Origin: Flavobacterium agrisoli
GTDB lineage: Bacteria > Bacteroidota > Bacteroidia > Flavobacteriales > Flavobacteriaceae
Reading direction: 5' to 3'
Assembly (NCBI RefSeq): GCF_016522065.1
Contig: NZ_JAEHFV010000009.1
Coordinates: 42,496-106,495, forward strand
DNA length: 64,000 bases
The notes under the pieces are model-generated. The model did not search any database. It had not been told where the DNA came from and worked only from the letters and a program-made list of their open reading frames with translations. Positions 37,162-46,380 of this stretch are shown in pieces (position 1 is the first letter of the stretch; each line of letters starts with the position of its first letter). A program made the translations under genes and the position numbers.

Positions 37162-38187
37162 TTGAATCCTTCCCGAAAAAATAGCTTTTTATTTTTGGCA
37201 CTGGGTTTCTTCTTGGTGTTTTTGTTCTTGTTGAACCTCAGTTTCGGGTCGGTAACCATTCCCATAAAAGCGGTTTTTGCGAGTTTGTCGGGTGGCGAAG
37301 TAAGTAAATCTACTTGGGAGTATATTGTACTCAATTACCGTTTGCCCAAAGCCATTACGGCTGTTTTAGTAGGAATGGGGTTGTCTGTAAGCGGCTTGCT
37401 CATGCAAACCTTATTTCGAAATCCTTTAGCGGGTCCTTACGTATTAGGGCTGAGTTCGGGCGCTAGTTTAGGTGTGGCTTTTGTGATTTTAGGAGCTGGT
37501 TTTTTGCCGGTTTTTTTGCACGATATAATCCTTTCGTCTTACGGAATCGTATTGGCTGCTACATTTGGCAGTACCTTGGTTTTGTTGTTGGTAATTTTGG
37601 TTTCGCAGCGACTACGTGATACTATGGCAATTTTAATTGTTGGTTTAATGTTTGGTAGTTTTACTTCGGCAATTGTAGGAGTGCTTACTTTTTTTAGTAC
37701 GGCCGAACAATTGCAAAAATTCACTTTTTGGTCTATGGGCAATTTGGGTAGTCTTTCTTGGACAGCCATTTCAATTTTGTCGGCTTGTGTTTTGATTGGG
37801 TTGCTACTGAGTTTAGCGAGTGTAAAATCGCTTAATACATTATTATTAGGAGAAAATTATGCCAAGAGTCTGGGGTTAAATCTTGCTAAAGTTCGTTTGC
37901 TTATCATTTTTGCTACCGGAATATTGGCTGGAAGCATCACCGCTTTTGCAGGCCCTATCGCCTTTATTGGACTAGCAGTACCACACATAGCGAAACTTTT
38001 TTTTCAAACAAGCAATCATGCTGTTTTGTTTTGGAGTACCTTGTTAATGGGCGCCGCTATTTTATTATTATGCGATTTATTATCCCAATGGCCAAGCGAT
38101 ACTGCCTTACCAATAAACGCCGTAACTTCTATAGTTGGAGCCCCAGTAGTAATTTGGTTGTTAATTCGGAAACGAAATTACCATTAA
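37162..38187 (+). CDS. btuC: Iron/corrinoid ABC transporter permease, BtuC-like
   Basis: A 341-aa FecCD-family permease with about nine to ten membrane helices. Motifs include GLLMQTLFRNPLAGPYVLG in the first third and GPIAFIGLAVPHIAK in the last third. The only sensible start is a TTG at 37162, 5 bases after the btuF stop: upstream in that frame there is a TGA at 37108-37110 and no ATG or GTG in between. The middle of three import genes. Confidence 0.9.
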   Translation: MNPSRKNSFLFLALGFFLVFLFLLNLSFGSVTIPIKAVFASLSGGEVSKSTWEYIVLNYRLPKAITAVLVGMGLSVSGLLMQTLFRNPLAGPYVLGLSSGASLGVAFVILGAGFLPVFLHDIILSSYGIVLAATFGSTLVLLLVILVSQRLRDTMAILIVGLMFGSFTSAIVGVLTFFSTAEQLQKFTFWSMGNLGSLSWTAISILSACVLIGLLLSLASVKSLNTLLLGENYAKSLGLNLAKVRLLIIFATGILAGSITAFAGPIAFIGLAVPHIAKLFFQTSNHAVLFWSTLLMGAAILLLCDLLSQWPSDTALPINAVTSIVGAPVVIWLLIRKRNYH

Positions 38188-38205
38188 TTGTAGAGTAAAC
38201 TGAAA

Positions 38206-38991
38206 ATGGAAAAGCAACAAAATATATTGGTTACTCAGGATTTGACCATTGGATATACTTCTAAAAATGAAGTTACAACCATAGCCAAAAATATAAATAT
38301 CACTTTGCAATCGGGAATGCTCGTGGCTTTGGTTGGTGGAAATGGAATAGGAAAATCGACTTTGTTGCGCACCTTAACCGGAATTCAAAAACCAGTATCA
38401 GGAAGTGTTTTGCTAAATCAAAAGTCCATTTCGCATTTTAAAAGAAACGAACTTTCTCAACAATTAAGTGTAGTCTTAACCGAAAAATTACCGCCCAGTA
38501 ATTTGTCTGTTTTTGAATTAGTGGCTTTAGGAAGGCAGCCCTACACCAATTGGATCGGTTCTTTGTCCAATGAAGATTCAGAAAAAATAAAGCAAGCCAT
38601 GTTACTTACACAAATTGAGCATTTGGCCGAAAAAAAGCATTATGAAATTAGCGATGGTCAGTTACAAAAGGTTTTAATTGCAAGAGCTTTGGCACAAGAT
38701 ACTCCATTGATTATTTTAGACGAACCCACGACCCATTTGGACCTGCAACACAAAGTTTCGTTGTTTAAATTGCTTAAAAAGTTAACGGTCGAAACGCAAA
38801 AGTGTATTTTATTTTCTACTCATGATGTAGATTTGGCTATTCAATTAAGTGATGAAATGATTTTGATGACACCCGAATTCCTTGCCCAAGAAACTCCTTG
38901 CAACCATATCGAAAAAGGAAATTTTTCGCGTTTGTTTGAAGATGATAGTATTGTTTTTGATCCCGAAAAAGGAAAATTTATTGTGACTTAA
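38206..38991 (+). CDS. btuD: ABC transporter ATPase, BtuD-like
   Basis: The 261-aa ATPase subunit of the corrinoid importer. Walker A is GGNGIGKST, the Q-loop VVLTEKLPP, and Walker B LIILDEPTTHLD with the switch His in FSTHDVD. The signature sequence reads ISDGQLQKV instead of the usual LSGGQ, a deviation also seen in some FecE-like ATPases. It lies 18 bases after btuC and ends tail-to-tail 1 base from trmL. Confidence 0.9.
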   Translation: MEKQQNILVTQDLTIGYTSKNEVTTIAKNINITLQSGMLVALVGGNGIGKSTLLRTLTGIQKPVSGSVLLNQKSISHFKRNELSQQLSVVLTEKLPPSNLSVFELVALGRQPYTNWIGSLSNEDSEKIKQAMLLTQIEHLAEKKHYEISDGQLQKVLIARALAQDTPLIILDEPTTHLDLQHKVSLFKLLKKLTVETQKCILFSTHDVDLAIQLSDEMILMTPEFLAQETPCNHIEKGNFSRLFEDDSIVFDPEKGKFIVT

Positions 38992-38992
38992 T

Positions 38993-39451
38993 TTAACGCA
39001 AGGCAAGTTGTCTTTTGGCTTCACCAATTACAAATGCAACCGAATTAGCGATATTAAAACTTCTAATTTTATCCGACATCGGTATTTTAAGCTGATTTTG
39101 AACCTCAAAATTAGAAATAAATGCAGCACTCAAACCCACGCTTTCTTTTCCAAAAACCAACCAATCGCCATCTTGAAATTCGATATCCAAATACGAGTTT
39201 TTAGCATGCGAACTCATCAAAAAAACACGTGATGTATCTGGAATTACCTCCATCCATTCGGCTACATTTTGGTATTCGGTAACATCCAAATGCACCCAAT
39301 AATCCAAGCCAGAACGTTTTAAATTCTTGTCGTTAATAACAAATCCAAACGGATGAATTAAATGGAGTTTGCTTTCGGTGCCCACACACAACCTACCAAT
39401 ATTTCCGGTGTTATTTGGGATTTCTGGTTCAACCAAAACAACGTTTAGCAT
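38993..39451 (-). CDS. trmL: tRNA (cytidine(34)-2'-O)-methyltransferase
   Basis: A SPOUT-class methyltransferase that modifies the wobble base of leucine tRNAs. 152 aa; opens MLNVVLVEPEIPNNTGNIGR and carries the SAM-knot motif VFGKESVGLS and the closing IPMSDKIRSFNIANSVA, all typical of TrmL. Convergent with btuD, probably followed by nothing on its own strand. Confidence 0.95.
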   Translation of the reverse strand: MLNVVLVEPEIPNNTGNIGRLCVGTESKLHLIHPFGFVINDKNLKRSGLDYWVHLDVTEYQNVAEWMEVIPDTSRVFLMSSHAKNSYLDIEFQDGDWLVFGKESVGLSAAFISNFEVQNQLKIPMSDKIRSFNIANSVAFVIGEAKRQLALR

Positions 39452-39474
39452 TTTTTTATAGATTAAAAGAGTAA

Positions 39475-40056
39475 TTATTCAGATTCTTTATCCAAAGTAA
39501 AAGAGTCAACTTCTAATACTTCGCCTGCTTTTAGATTTTGCAAATATACATTTCCAATACGCACCCGTACAAGTCGCAAAGTGGGAAATCCAACGGCCGA
39601 TGTCATTTTTCGAACTTGTCTAAATTTACCTTCCCGAAGAGTTATCGATAACCATGAGGTCGGGCCATGCCGTTCGTCTCTAATTTTTTTTGCGCGAATA
39701 CCAAAATCCGGAATATCGGTTACGATACGTGCCTGGCATTTTTTGGTTTTGTATTTAGAGCCGTCTAAACCAATTTCAACACCTTCTTGTAATTGCAAAA
39801 TGGCTTCGGGAGTGACTAGTCCATCCACTTGGGCGTAATACTCTTTTTCTACTTTTTTACTGCGTACCAACTCACTCATCATGCCGTCGGTAGTCAACAA
39901 AAGCAAGCCCTCGGAGTCTTCGTCTAAACGACCTATAGCCATTGTTCCATCTGGAAATGGGTATAATTCGCCTAATAACTTTTTCTTTCGTTTCAATTCA
40001 TATACAAATTGACTCAAATAACCATAAGGTTTAAAAAGAAGAAAATGTCGGTGCAT
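39475..40056 (-). CDS. RluE/RsuA-family pseudouridine synthase
   Basis: A 193-aa rRNA pseudouridine synthase without an S4 domain, the RluE-type layout. Start chosen at MHRHFLLFKPYGYLSQF (ATG at 40056); the longer frame begins with TTG. The catalytic Asp lies in GRLDEDSEGLLLLTTDG, and the KEYYAQVDG and GKFRQVRKMTSAVGFPTLRLVR segments are conserved. It modifies 23S rRNA most likely. Lies 23 bases upstream of trmL on the same strand, so the two RNA-modification genes are probably co-transcribed. Confidence 0.9.
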   Translation of the reverse strand: MHRHFLLFKPYGYLSQFVYELKRKKKLLGELYPFPDGTMAIGRLDEDSEGLLLLTTDGMMSELVRSKKVEKEYYAQVDGLVTPEAILQLQEGVEIGLDGSKYKTKKCQARIVTDIPDFGIRAKKIRDERHGPTSWLSITLREGKFRQVRKMTSAVGFPTLRLVRVRIGNVYLQNLKAGEVLEVDSFTLDKESE

Positions 40057-40266
40057 GCTTAAAAATTTGAGCAAAGATAGGGGTTAGGTCATAGTACTGC
40101 TATTTTTGAGGAGGAAATAGATTAAATTAGAATTACATTTTTTTATTAATAAAGTCAATATTTAGGAAAAGATGAATAAATTATTAGGTTGATTTTATTC
40201 TTATAGTGCATAACAAAATGATAAACGCCACAAAAATTGCGGCGTTATAGTAGTGTATTTCGTAGA

Positions 40267-41649
40267 TTAAAAATTGACATTGATTCCAAAATTAAGTCCC
40301 CATTGAAATTGATTAAAGCTGTTATCCTTCATCGGATTGAGGTAATAATTCATGCCGGGTTCTACAAAAACATTTGTTTTTTTCAATACTTCATATTGCA
40401 ACGTACTGCTCAATTTCGAACCAAAAACATACTCGTTTACATGTAAGGTTTCTCCAATTGCATTGCCGTCTAAACTGACTTCATTCGAGATTAATTTACC
40501 CATAAAACCGCCTGTGTTAAAGCGAATGTTTGCCTTTTTGCTGTCTAAAACAGAATACGAGATTTCAAGAGGTATTTCTAAATATTGCAAATTTTGATCA
40601 ATAGTAGCCGTGGCAGTAGTGGTATTCTTGGCTTCGGTATTCGTTGCAGAAGCAAATACATAATTGGGATTTGAACTAAGATAGGTTGCATCATGCGTTA
40701 CCTTAAAAAAGTCGTTCGTAGCCATGTTGTTCATCACATTTACTTGTTTGTTATAGTAGGAAACATTGGCAATAGACTGACCCAATTCGTTGATTTTTAA
40801 CCCAGCGCTAACACCCCATTTTTTATTGAGTTTGTAATTGGTTTTGATGCCATACGTGGTTCCTTGCTTAGAGGAAACAGAAGTGCCTAACACTTTTTTA
40901 TTGGAAAGATTTTCCGAATCGGTGACTCCGGCATATACGCCCAAAGACCATTTGTTAGAGGAAGAGGATTTGGTTTTTGGCTCTTCGGTTTTGGTTTCTT
41001 GATGTGCCAACGTTTGTTCAAGTTGTTGTAATTCTTGGGCTATTTCGTTTTGTTTTTCAGACGTATTTAAAAGCGTTTCCGAAGTCGTTTCAGATTGTGC
41101 TGCAATAGGGTAGTGAGTATTTTCCACAACTGCGATTGATTCTTTCTGTAAGGTTTTGTCTTTTGAAAATAGGACTGAATTTGAATTTTGATATGAGGAA
41201 TGAACTGGCGAATTCGTCACGAAATGAGCTAGGCCTGAATTAGAATTTATGCTAGTTGTATTCGAAGGTGTGTGAACTGAAATTTTTGTTTGAATAACCG
41301 AATTTTGCTGAAGCGTTCCTTTTGCATTGGCATTGTATTTGGAACTAGAAATGCTTTTCTCAGCCGAAGGTACTTTTTCAGGTTTTATATTCGGTTCTTC
41401 AATGACTATTTTGTTTTGGATGTCGATTGCAGGCGATTGGATGTCGGTTTTTAAATCCGAAATCAAAAACAAGCCACCCAAGCTCAATCCGATTACCAAG
41501 CTTGCGGCTACGGGCCACCAAAAAAGGGCACGTTTTTTTCGTTTGGGCGCATCCAGCTGTGCCTCAATCGCATCCCATAATTCGGGTGGAGGAGGAGTAC
41601 TGTAATCGTCTAACGATGAAAAAATAGTTTCGATACCTTGCTTTTTCAT
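40267..41649 (-). CDS. Anti-sigma-like membrane protein with C-terminal beta-barrel-like domain
   Basis: A 460-aa partner of the ECF sigma factor gene it overlaps by 4 bases. Residues 1-40 are cytoplasmic with a short acidic helix (PELWDAIEAQLD), residues 41-63 form one membrane helix, 70-235 are low-complexity and Ser/Gln/Glu-rich, and from about 236 the sequence turns into alternating strands (LGVYAGVTDSENL) ending in GLNFGINVNF with terminal Phe, like an outer-membrane barrel. That gives a possible envelope-spanning layout. The anti-sigma role is inferred from the coupling to the sigma gene. Confidence 0.75.
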   Translation of the reverse strand: MKKQGIETIFSSLDDYSTPPPPELWDAIEAQLDAPKRKKRALFWWPVAASLVIGLSLGGLFLISDLKTDIQSPAIDIQNKIVIEEPNIKPEKVPSAEKSISSSKYNANAKGTLQQNSVIQTKISVHTPSNTTSINSNSGLAHFVTNSPVHSSYQNSNSVLFSKDKTLQKESIAVVENTHYPIAAQSETTSETLLNTSEKQNEIAQELQQLEQTLAHQETKTEEPKTKSSSSNKWSLGVYAGVTDSENLSNKKVLGTSVSSKQGTTYGIKTNYKLNKKWGVSAGLKINELGQSIANVSYYNKQVNVMNNMATNDFFKVTHDATYLSSNPNYVFASATNTEAKNTTTATATIDQNLQYLEIPLEISYSVLDSKKANIRFNTGGFMGKLISNEVSLDGNAIGETLHVNEYVFGSKLSSTLQYEVLKKTNVFVEPGMNYYLNPMKDNSFNQFQWGLNFGINVNF

Positions 41650-42197
41650 GCTGTTCTTATTTTTATTGAAGCCAGAATCTTTTTTTGTAAAATGCTTTTT
41701 GCTCGGTTGAGGTTTGATTTGGAGGTTCCTTCGTTAATATCTAACATTTGCGCTATTTCGCGGTGTTTGAATTTTTCAAAAACATACAAATTAAAAACCA
41801 TTCGGTATTGGTCGGGCAATTCTCTAATATATTCAAGTAGTTTTTCTTGCGGAATGGAGGGTTCTTCTATCGGAATTTCCTCCTGAATTTTTTCTTCAAA
41901 ATCGACTATATCCAGTAAAAAATAGTCTTTTTGTTTCTTTTTTAATGTCTCTATCAATTTGTTGATGAAAATGCGTTTCAGCCAACCTTCAAAACTGCCT
42001 TCAAATTTATACTGATGCATTTTTTGAAACACAATAACAAAAGCTTCCTGAAAAACATCTTTTGCATCGTCTTCATTTTTCATATATTTCAAACAAATAC
42101 CATATAACATAGGAGCAAACAATTGGTAAAGTTCCAACTGCGCTCCTCTGTCATTTTGTAAGCACTTATTAATAAGTAAGTTTAGATTATCGTTCAA
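41646..42197 (-). CDS. ECF-type RNA polymerase sigma factor
   Basis: A 183-aa sigma-70 family protein of the ECF class. Region 2 is around 20-90 (AKDVFQEAFVIVFQKMHQYKFEGSFEGWL) and region 4 around 115-175 (LPDQYRMVFNLYVFEKFKHREIAQML), with no region 3. It overlaps the downstream anti-sigma-like gene by 4 bases (ATGA-type), so both are made together. The target genes cannot be told from the window. Confidence 0.92.
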   Translation of the reverse strand: MNDNLNLLINKCLQNDRGAQLELYQLFAPMLYGICLKYMKNEDDAKDVFQEAFVIVFQKMHQYKFEGSFEGWLKRIFINKLIETLKKKQKDYFLLDIVDFEEKIQEEIPIEEPSIPQEKLLEYIRELPDQYRMVFNLYVFEKFKHREIAQMLDINEGTSKSNLNRAKSILQKKILASIKIRTA

Positions 42198-42331
42198 AAA
42201 ATAATTGTTTAGAAAATGAAGGTAAAAATAGCCTGCAAAAATAACACCTTTATTTCAGTTATGGGCATTACATAATTGGTTTTCAGTTGTTAAAGTAGTT
42301 GCAGGCAATTGATTATCTTACTTGCTAGTTG

Positions 42332-43201
42332 CTATTCATAGCTAGCCATTCGTTCTTGCAATGATTTTTTAAAGGCAATAATTTCGGTACTTTGATCGGC
42401 AGTATCTGCAGTATCAAAAAATACCGTTGTTTTAACACCATTCTGAATCAATTGAAAATAAATTCCGCCTTGATCCGCTGCATTTGGCGCTCCGTACGTT
42501 TTGGTTTGACCGTTTAAAGCTAAAATTTCGGCAGGTACGGTTTTAAGAAATTCGGTGTAATTTCCTTTTTTGGTTAACGATTGAAAGTTGAATTGATTAA
42601 GTTCGAAATTGCCATAAGGCACATTTAAATAACGCATGATATTCAAATCGGTTTCGCTATACAAATCTTGTGTTGGCAAGCTCCCAAAAGAACCAACAAC
42701 CATATAATTGTTAATTTCGCTCACACGATTAAAGTAAATAGATTTTGTAGTTTTCGGAATCAAAACAAAATCATATGGGTTATTTAGCGTAGCCGATGTA
42801 TCCGTTCCTTCTTCAGGTTCTTTTTCATAGTATTGTACCACCACTTCACAATCATTTTCTACGATAGAGCTAATGGCAATTTCATAACCAGTAGTCGATT
42901 TAGGTCCAGCAAAAATCCCTACTAACATAGTAGTACTAAAATCGATATTACTCGGAATACTAGTGTCGGTGCAAGGTGTAGCATTTGGAGTAAAAAAGGA
43001 ATCCATTTTTTCTTGAGAAGAAACTACCAAAACCCCTGCTGTGGTAGGCATCGATGTTATGGTGTAATTACAATCAATAGGATAACTCGTAAAATACATG
43101 TTTTCGTAAACGCCGCAATTGGTAGTCATATCGGTGTTGTCGTTTAGGTCGCATGAAGTTAATCCGATTGCGATAAAAAGGCCTAATAAAATTTTTTTCA
43201 T
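42332..43201 (-). CDS. PrcB-domain lipoprotein
   Basis: A 289-aa predicted lipoprotein. The start is the ATG at 43201 (MKKILLGLFIAIGLTSC, lipidated Cys17); an upstream in-frame extension of 40 residues is not credible because it puts the signal peptide inside. Residues about 80-145 (TTMLVGIFAGPKSTTGYEI) match the PrcB C-terminal domain, found in proteins that regulate surface proteases in other bacteria. The final 140 residues are not recognised. It is a single gene. Confidence 0.75.
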   Translation of the reverse strand: MKKILLGLFIAIGLTSCDLNDNTDMTTNCGVYENMYFTSYPIDCNYTITSMPTTAGVLVVSSQEKMDSFFTPNATPCTDTSIPSNIDFSTTMLVGIFAGPKSTTGYEIAISSIVENDCEVVVQYYEKEPEEGTDTSATLNNPYDFVLIPKTTKSIYFNRVSEINNYMVVGSFGSLPTQDLYSETDLNIMRYLNVPYGNFELNQFNFQSLTKKGNYTEFLKTVPAEILALNGQTKTYGAPNAADQGGIYFQLIQNGVKTTVFFDTADTADQSTEIIAFKKSLQERMASYE

Positions 43202-43410
43202 CTGTAAGCTAATTTTTTTGATTATACCTAATAGAGTACATAATGGCAAAAGGGTTGCGTTTTTTTTGATAAAAAATCTTTTTTTGAGAAGAAGTACGCT
43301 TTCTTGCAAAAGATTTATCACAAAATAGTGATTGGTTTTGCCTAAAAAAGAAGAGCCATAGCTGATAAACTACGTATTAATGCGTATTTTTACCCTTAAA
43401 AAAACAGAGT

Positions 43411-44745
43411 ATGCAGGAGGTTTTTCCCATTTTAGTCGCATTTGGAGCTGCTTTGGCTATCGGATTTTATTTAGGAAGAATTATTTTCAAATCGCAATTA
43501 AACTCGCAAATGGCAGTTTTAAACGAAAAAAACCATGCCTTATCCCAACAACTAAATAGTGAGCAACAGCTTTTTCAAAAGCAGCTTGAAACAATACAAC
43601 AGCAACTCGAACATATTCGAAACGAAAAAGATAGTTTGGCTATTCAATTAAGTAAAAAAGAAGTGGATTTTGAAAATTTATGGGAACGCAATAAAGAACA
43701 AAAAGCCGAAGTAACGCAATTGCAAGAAAAATTTACCAAAGAATTTGAAAATTTAGCCAATCGGATTTTGGAAGAAAAAGCAAGTAAATTCACGCTTCAA
43801 AACCAAGAAAACTTAAATCATATTTTATTGCCCTTACAAGATAAAATCCTAAATTTTGAGAAAAGGGTAGAGGATTCACACAAAGCGAGTATCGACTATC
43901 ATGCGGCCTTACGCGAACAAATTAAAGGACTCAATACTATAAACGAGCAAATGACCAAAGAAACGCTCAATTTGACCAAAGCACTAAAAGGCGATAGTAA
44001 AATACAGGGCAATTGGGGCGAGTTGGTTTTAGAGCGTGTTTTGGAAAAATCGGGACTCGAAAAAGGCAGGGAATACGAAGTGCAACAGGCTTTTACCACC
44101 ACAGAAGGAAACCGTGTTTACCCCGATGTGGTCATTCATTTACCCGACGGAAAAAAAATGATTATCGATTCGAAGGTGTCGTTAACGGCCTATGAAAAAT
44201 GGATAAACGCAACCGACGAATTGGCACAAGCAACCTACTTAAAACAGCATCTTTTTTCCATCAAAAAACATGTGGAGCAATTAAGTTCCAAAAACTATTT
44301 TGATTTGTATCCGTTTGAAAGTCCCGATTTCGTTTTGTTATTTATTCCGATAGAGCCTGCTTTTGCCATCGCATTAAACGAAGATGCCCATTTGTACACC
44401 AAAGCTTTTGAGCAAAATATTGTTATTGTAACCCCAACCACTTTATTGGCAACCTTACGTACTATCGACAGTATGTGGACCAATCAAAAACAACAAGAAA
44501 ATGCTCTCGAAATTGCCAGACAAGCTGGGGCTTTATACGACAAATTTGAAGGTTTTATAACCGATTTGCAAAAAATAGGGAAACGCCTAAAAGAGGCCGA
44601 TACCGATTACAACCAAGCCATGAATAAATTAGTTAACGGAAGAGGCAACTTGGTAAGTAGTGTTGAAAAATTAAAAAAAATGGGTGCCAAAGCCAAAAAA
44701 AGCCTACCCGAAACTATCGTAACACAAGCGAATAATTCCAACTAA
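43411..44745 (+). CDS. rmuC: DNA recombination protein RmuC
   Basis: A 444-aa protein limiting inversions at repeats, with a predicted nuclease-like core. One N-terminal membrane helix (about 5-24), a long coiled coil (about 30-190), then the RmuC domain with IQGNWGELVLERVLEKSGL (about 198) and VVIHLPDGKKMIIDSKVSL (about 245). Length and order are normal. It leads a run with a small membrane protein and a thioesterase, with gaps of 14 and 4 bases. Confidence 0.93.
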   Translation: MQEVFPILVAFGAALAIGFYLGRIIFKSQLNSQMAVLNEKNHALSQQLNSEQQLFQKQLETIQQQLEHIRNEKDSLAIQLSKKEVDFENLWERNKEQKAEVTQLQEKFTKEFENLANRILEEKASKFTLQNQENLNHILLPLQDKILNFEKRVEDSHKASIDYHAALREQIKGLNTINEQMTKETLNLTKALKGDSKIQGNWGELVLERVLEKSGLEKGREYEVQQAFTTTEGNRVYPDVVIHLPDGKKMIIDSKVSLTAYEKWINATDELAQATYLKQHLFSIKKHVEQLSSKNYFDLYPFESPDFVLLFIPIEPAFAIALNEDAHLYTKAFEQNIVIVTPTTLLATLRTIDSMWTNQKQQENALEIARQAGALYDKFEGFITDLQKIGKRLKEADTDYNQAMNKLVNGRGNLVSSVEKLKKMGAKAKKSLPETIVTQANNSN

Positions 44746-44759
44746 AAAAAGAGACTACT

Positions 44760-45128
44760 ATGTTTAAAAAAGCTTTATTTCTAATTCTGTTAGTGAGCGC
44801 CTTGGCTTTTGCGGGTTATATGGCCTTTATTAATTATGTTCCTTACAGCACCGGTATTCGTTCGGGCGAATTAATCAAAATAAGTAAAAAAGGAACGGTG
44901 TTTAAAACGTGGGAAGGCGAGATGAGTCAGGGCATTTCGGGTGCGCAGATTTTTAAATTTTCTGTCATGCAAAGCGATGCAGCAGTTTTAGAAAAATTAC
45001 AAAATTTACAAGGCCATTATGTGGTAGTGGGCTACGAAGAAAAATACAGAACCTTTAAATGGTGGGGTGATACCCGCTATTTTATAAAATCGGTAAAAGA
45101 AGAAAAATCCCCTTTTAAAGTTAAATAA
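44760..45128 (+). CDS. Small exported or membrane-anchored protein of unknown function
   Basis: A 122-aa protein with one N-terminal hydrophobic segment (about 5-23, LFLILLVSALAFAGYMAFI) and a small beta-rich domain holding YSTGIRSGELIKISKKGTVF and KTWEGEMSQG. I recall proteins of this kind being labelled 6-phosphogluconate dehydrogenase in Flavobacteria, but there is no Rossmann fold or dinucleotide motif, so that name is wrong. It sits between rmuC and a thioesterase gene, probably one transcript. Confidence 0.75.
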   Translation: MFKKALFLILLVSALAFAGYMAFINYVPYSTGIRSGELIKISKKGTVFKTWEGEMSQGISGAQIFKFSVMQSDAAVLEKLQNLQGHYVVVGYEEKYRTFKWWGDTRYFIKSVKEEKSPFKVK

Positions 45129-45132
45129 TACT

Positions 45133-45681
45133 ATGAATTCAGATTACAAAACGGTGGGCTGTTCCAAAATCAGCATATCAGAATTAATGTTGCCTTCTCA
45201 TACCAATTTCAGTGGCAAAATACACGGAGGTTATATTTTGTCGCTACTCGATCAAATTGCTTTTGCTTCGGCTTCAAAATATTGCGGCAATTATTGTGTA
45301 ACGGCTTCGGTTGATACGGTGAACTTTTTAAAACCAATTGAGGTGGGCGAACTCGTAACCATGAAAGCTTCGGTAAATTATGTAGGAAGGAGCTCCATGA
45401 TTGTGGGCATTCGGGTAGAAGCAGAGAACATTCAAACGGGTGTAATCAAACATTGTAATTCTTCCTATTTTACAATGGTTGCCAAAGACAAAGAAGGTAA
45501 AAGTGTAGCCGTACCAGGTTTAATTTTATCCGATTTGCAAGAAGTACGCCGTTATTTTAAAAGTTTGAAACACATTCAAGTTAAAAAAGAAATTGAAATG
45601 CACGAAGAGGAATTGGATTATACTTCAATCGAAGCCTTAGCCAGCTTAGAAACGCACAACGTACTTTTAGAACTTAATTAA
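45133..45681 (+). CDS. Hotdog-fold acyl-CoA thioesterase
   Basis: A 182-aa cytoplasmic thioesterase of the YciA/BACH type. It has the hotdog signature NFSGKIHGGYILSLLDQIA (the Gly-Gly loop and catalytic Asp) and VTASVDTVNFLKPIEVGELV. It hydrolyses acyl-CoA to free acid and CoA, probably medium to long chain. It starts 4 bases after the small membrane protein gene; the run ends here in a 150-base AT-rich gap with only a weak hairpin near 45715-45737. Confidence 0.88.
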   Translation: MNSDYKTVGCSKISISELMLPSHTNFSGKIHGGYILSLLDQIAFASASKYCGNYCVTASVDTVNFLKPIEVGELVTMKASVNYVGRSSMIVGIRVEAENIQTGVIKHCNSSYFTMVAKDKEGKSVAVPGLILSDLQEVRRYFKSLKHIQVKKEIEMHEEELDYTSIEALASLETHNVLLELN

Positions 45682-45840
45682 AAGAAAAAAAGGACTCAAA
45701 TACACTTCACGTATAAAATCGGTATTTAATCGATTTTAAGAGTTTTTTATAAGTTGTTATTCCAAAATCAGCATTTAAATTTTGTAACTTTAAGTAGGAT
45801 TTTATCCAAAAAAGGAGTTCGAATTTAAATGCTGAAGATT

Positions 45841-46380
45841 ATGAAAAAAACTACTTTATGGATGCTGTTGTTGATAAGTCAAATAGCGGTCACCCAAAAC
45901 AAAATGATAACCACCGGTGGACAAATTTCTTTTGAAGCTTCGGTGCCTTATTCCGAACCAATTAAAGCCGAAAATAATAAAGTCAAGGTCACTTTTGATA
46001 CCCGTTCTCAAATTTTAGAATGTGTGGCATTGGTAGAAGATTACGATTTTGAACTAGGCTTGATGAAAAAACATTTTCGAGAAAATTATTTAGAAAGCGG
46101 TCGTTACCCAAAAGCAGTGTTTCGAGGAAAAATTGAAAAATTTGATCTGAAAAAAATTACCGAAATTCCGAAAGAACACACCATTACAGGCAAAATGCAG
46201 TTGCACGGAAAAACAAAAAACATTTCGGTGAAAGCCATTATAAAAAGGACTGCGGATGGAATTAGCATTCATTCAAATTTTGTTTTAAATCCAGGCGATT
46301 TTGAAATTGAAATTCCGAATATGTTATCCGATAAGGTGGCTAAAAATGTAACGACCAATTTAATTGCAACCTTACAATAA
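45841..46380 (+). CDS. YceI family periplasmic protein
   Basis: A 179-aa secreted lipocalin-like protein. I choose the ATG at 45841 (MKKTTLWMLLLISQIAVTQ as signal peptide); a further ATG 12 bases upstream adds MLKI only. The YceI beta-barrel segment GGQISFEASVPYSEPIKAE opens the mature part, and SDKVAKNVTTNLIATLQ closes it. YceI proteins bind isoprenoid or fatty-acid-like molecules. It is convergent with the TIGR01777 oxidoreductase gene and overlaps it by 9 bases. Confidence 0.85.
   Translation: MKKTTLWMLLLISQIAVTQNKMITTGGQISFEASVPYSEPIKAENNKVKVTFDTRSQILECVALVEDYDFELGLMKKHFRENYLESGRYPKAVFRGKIEKFDLKKITEIPKEHTITGKMQLHGKTKNISVKAIIKRTADGISIHSNFVLNPGDFEIEIPNMLSDKVAKNVTTNLIATLQ

Noticed and set aside
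44760..45128. 6-phosphogluconate dehydrogenase (a label I recall for similar short proteins)
   Set aside because: 122 residues, a membrane segment, and no NADP-binding motif; the name cannot be right.
45715..45737. Terminator after the thioesterase gene
   Set aside because: Only a 7-bp AT-rich stem without a directly adjoining T-run; too weak to list as a feature.
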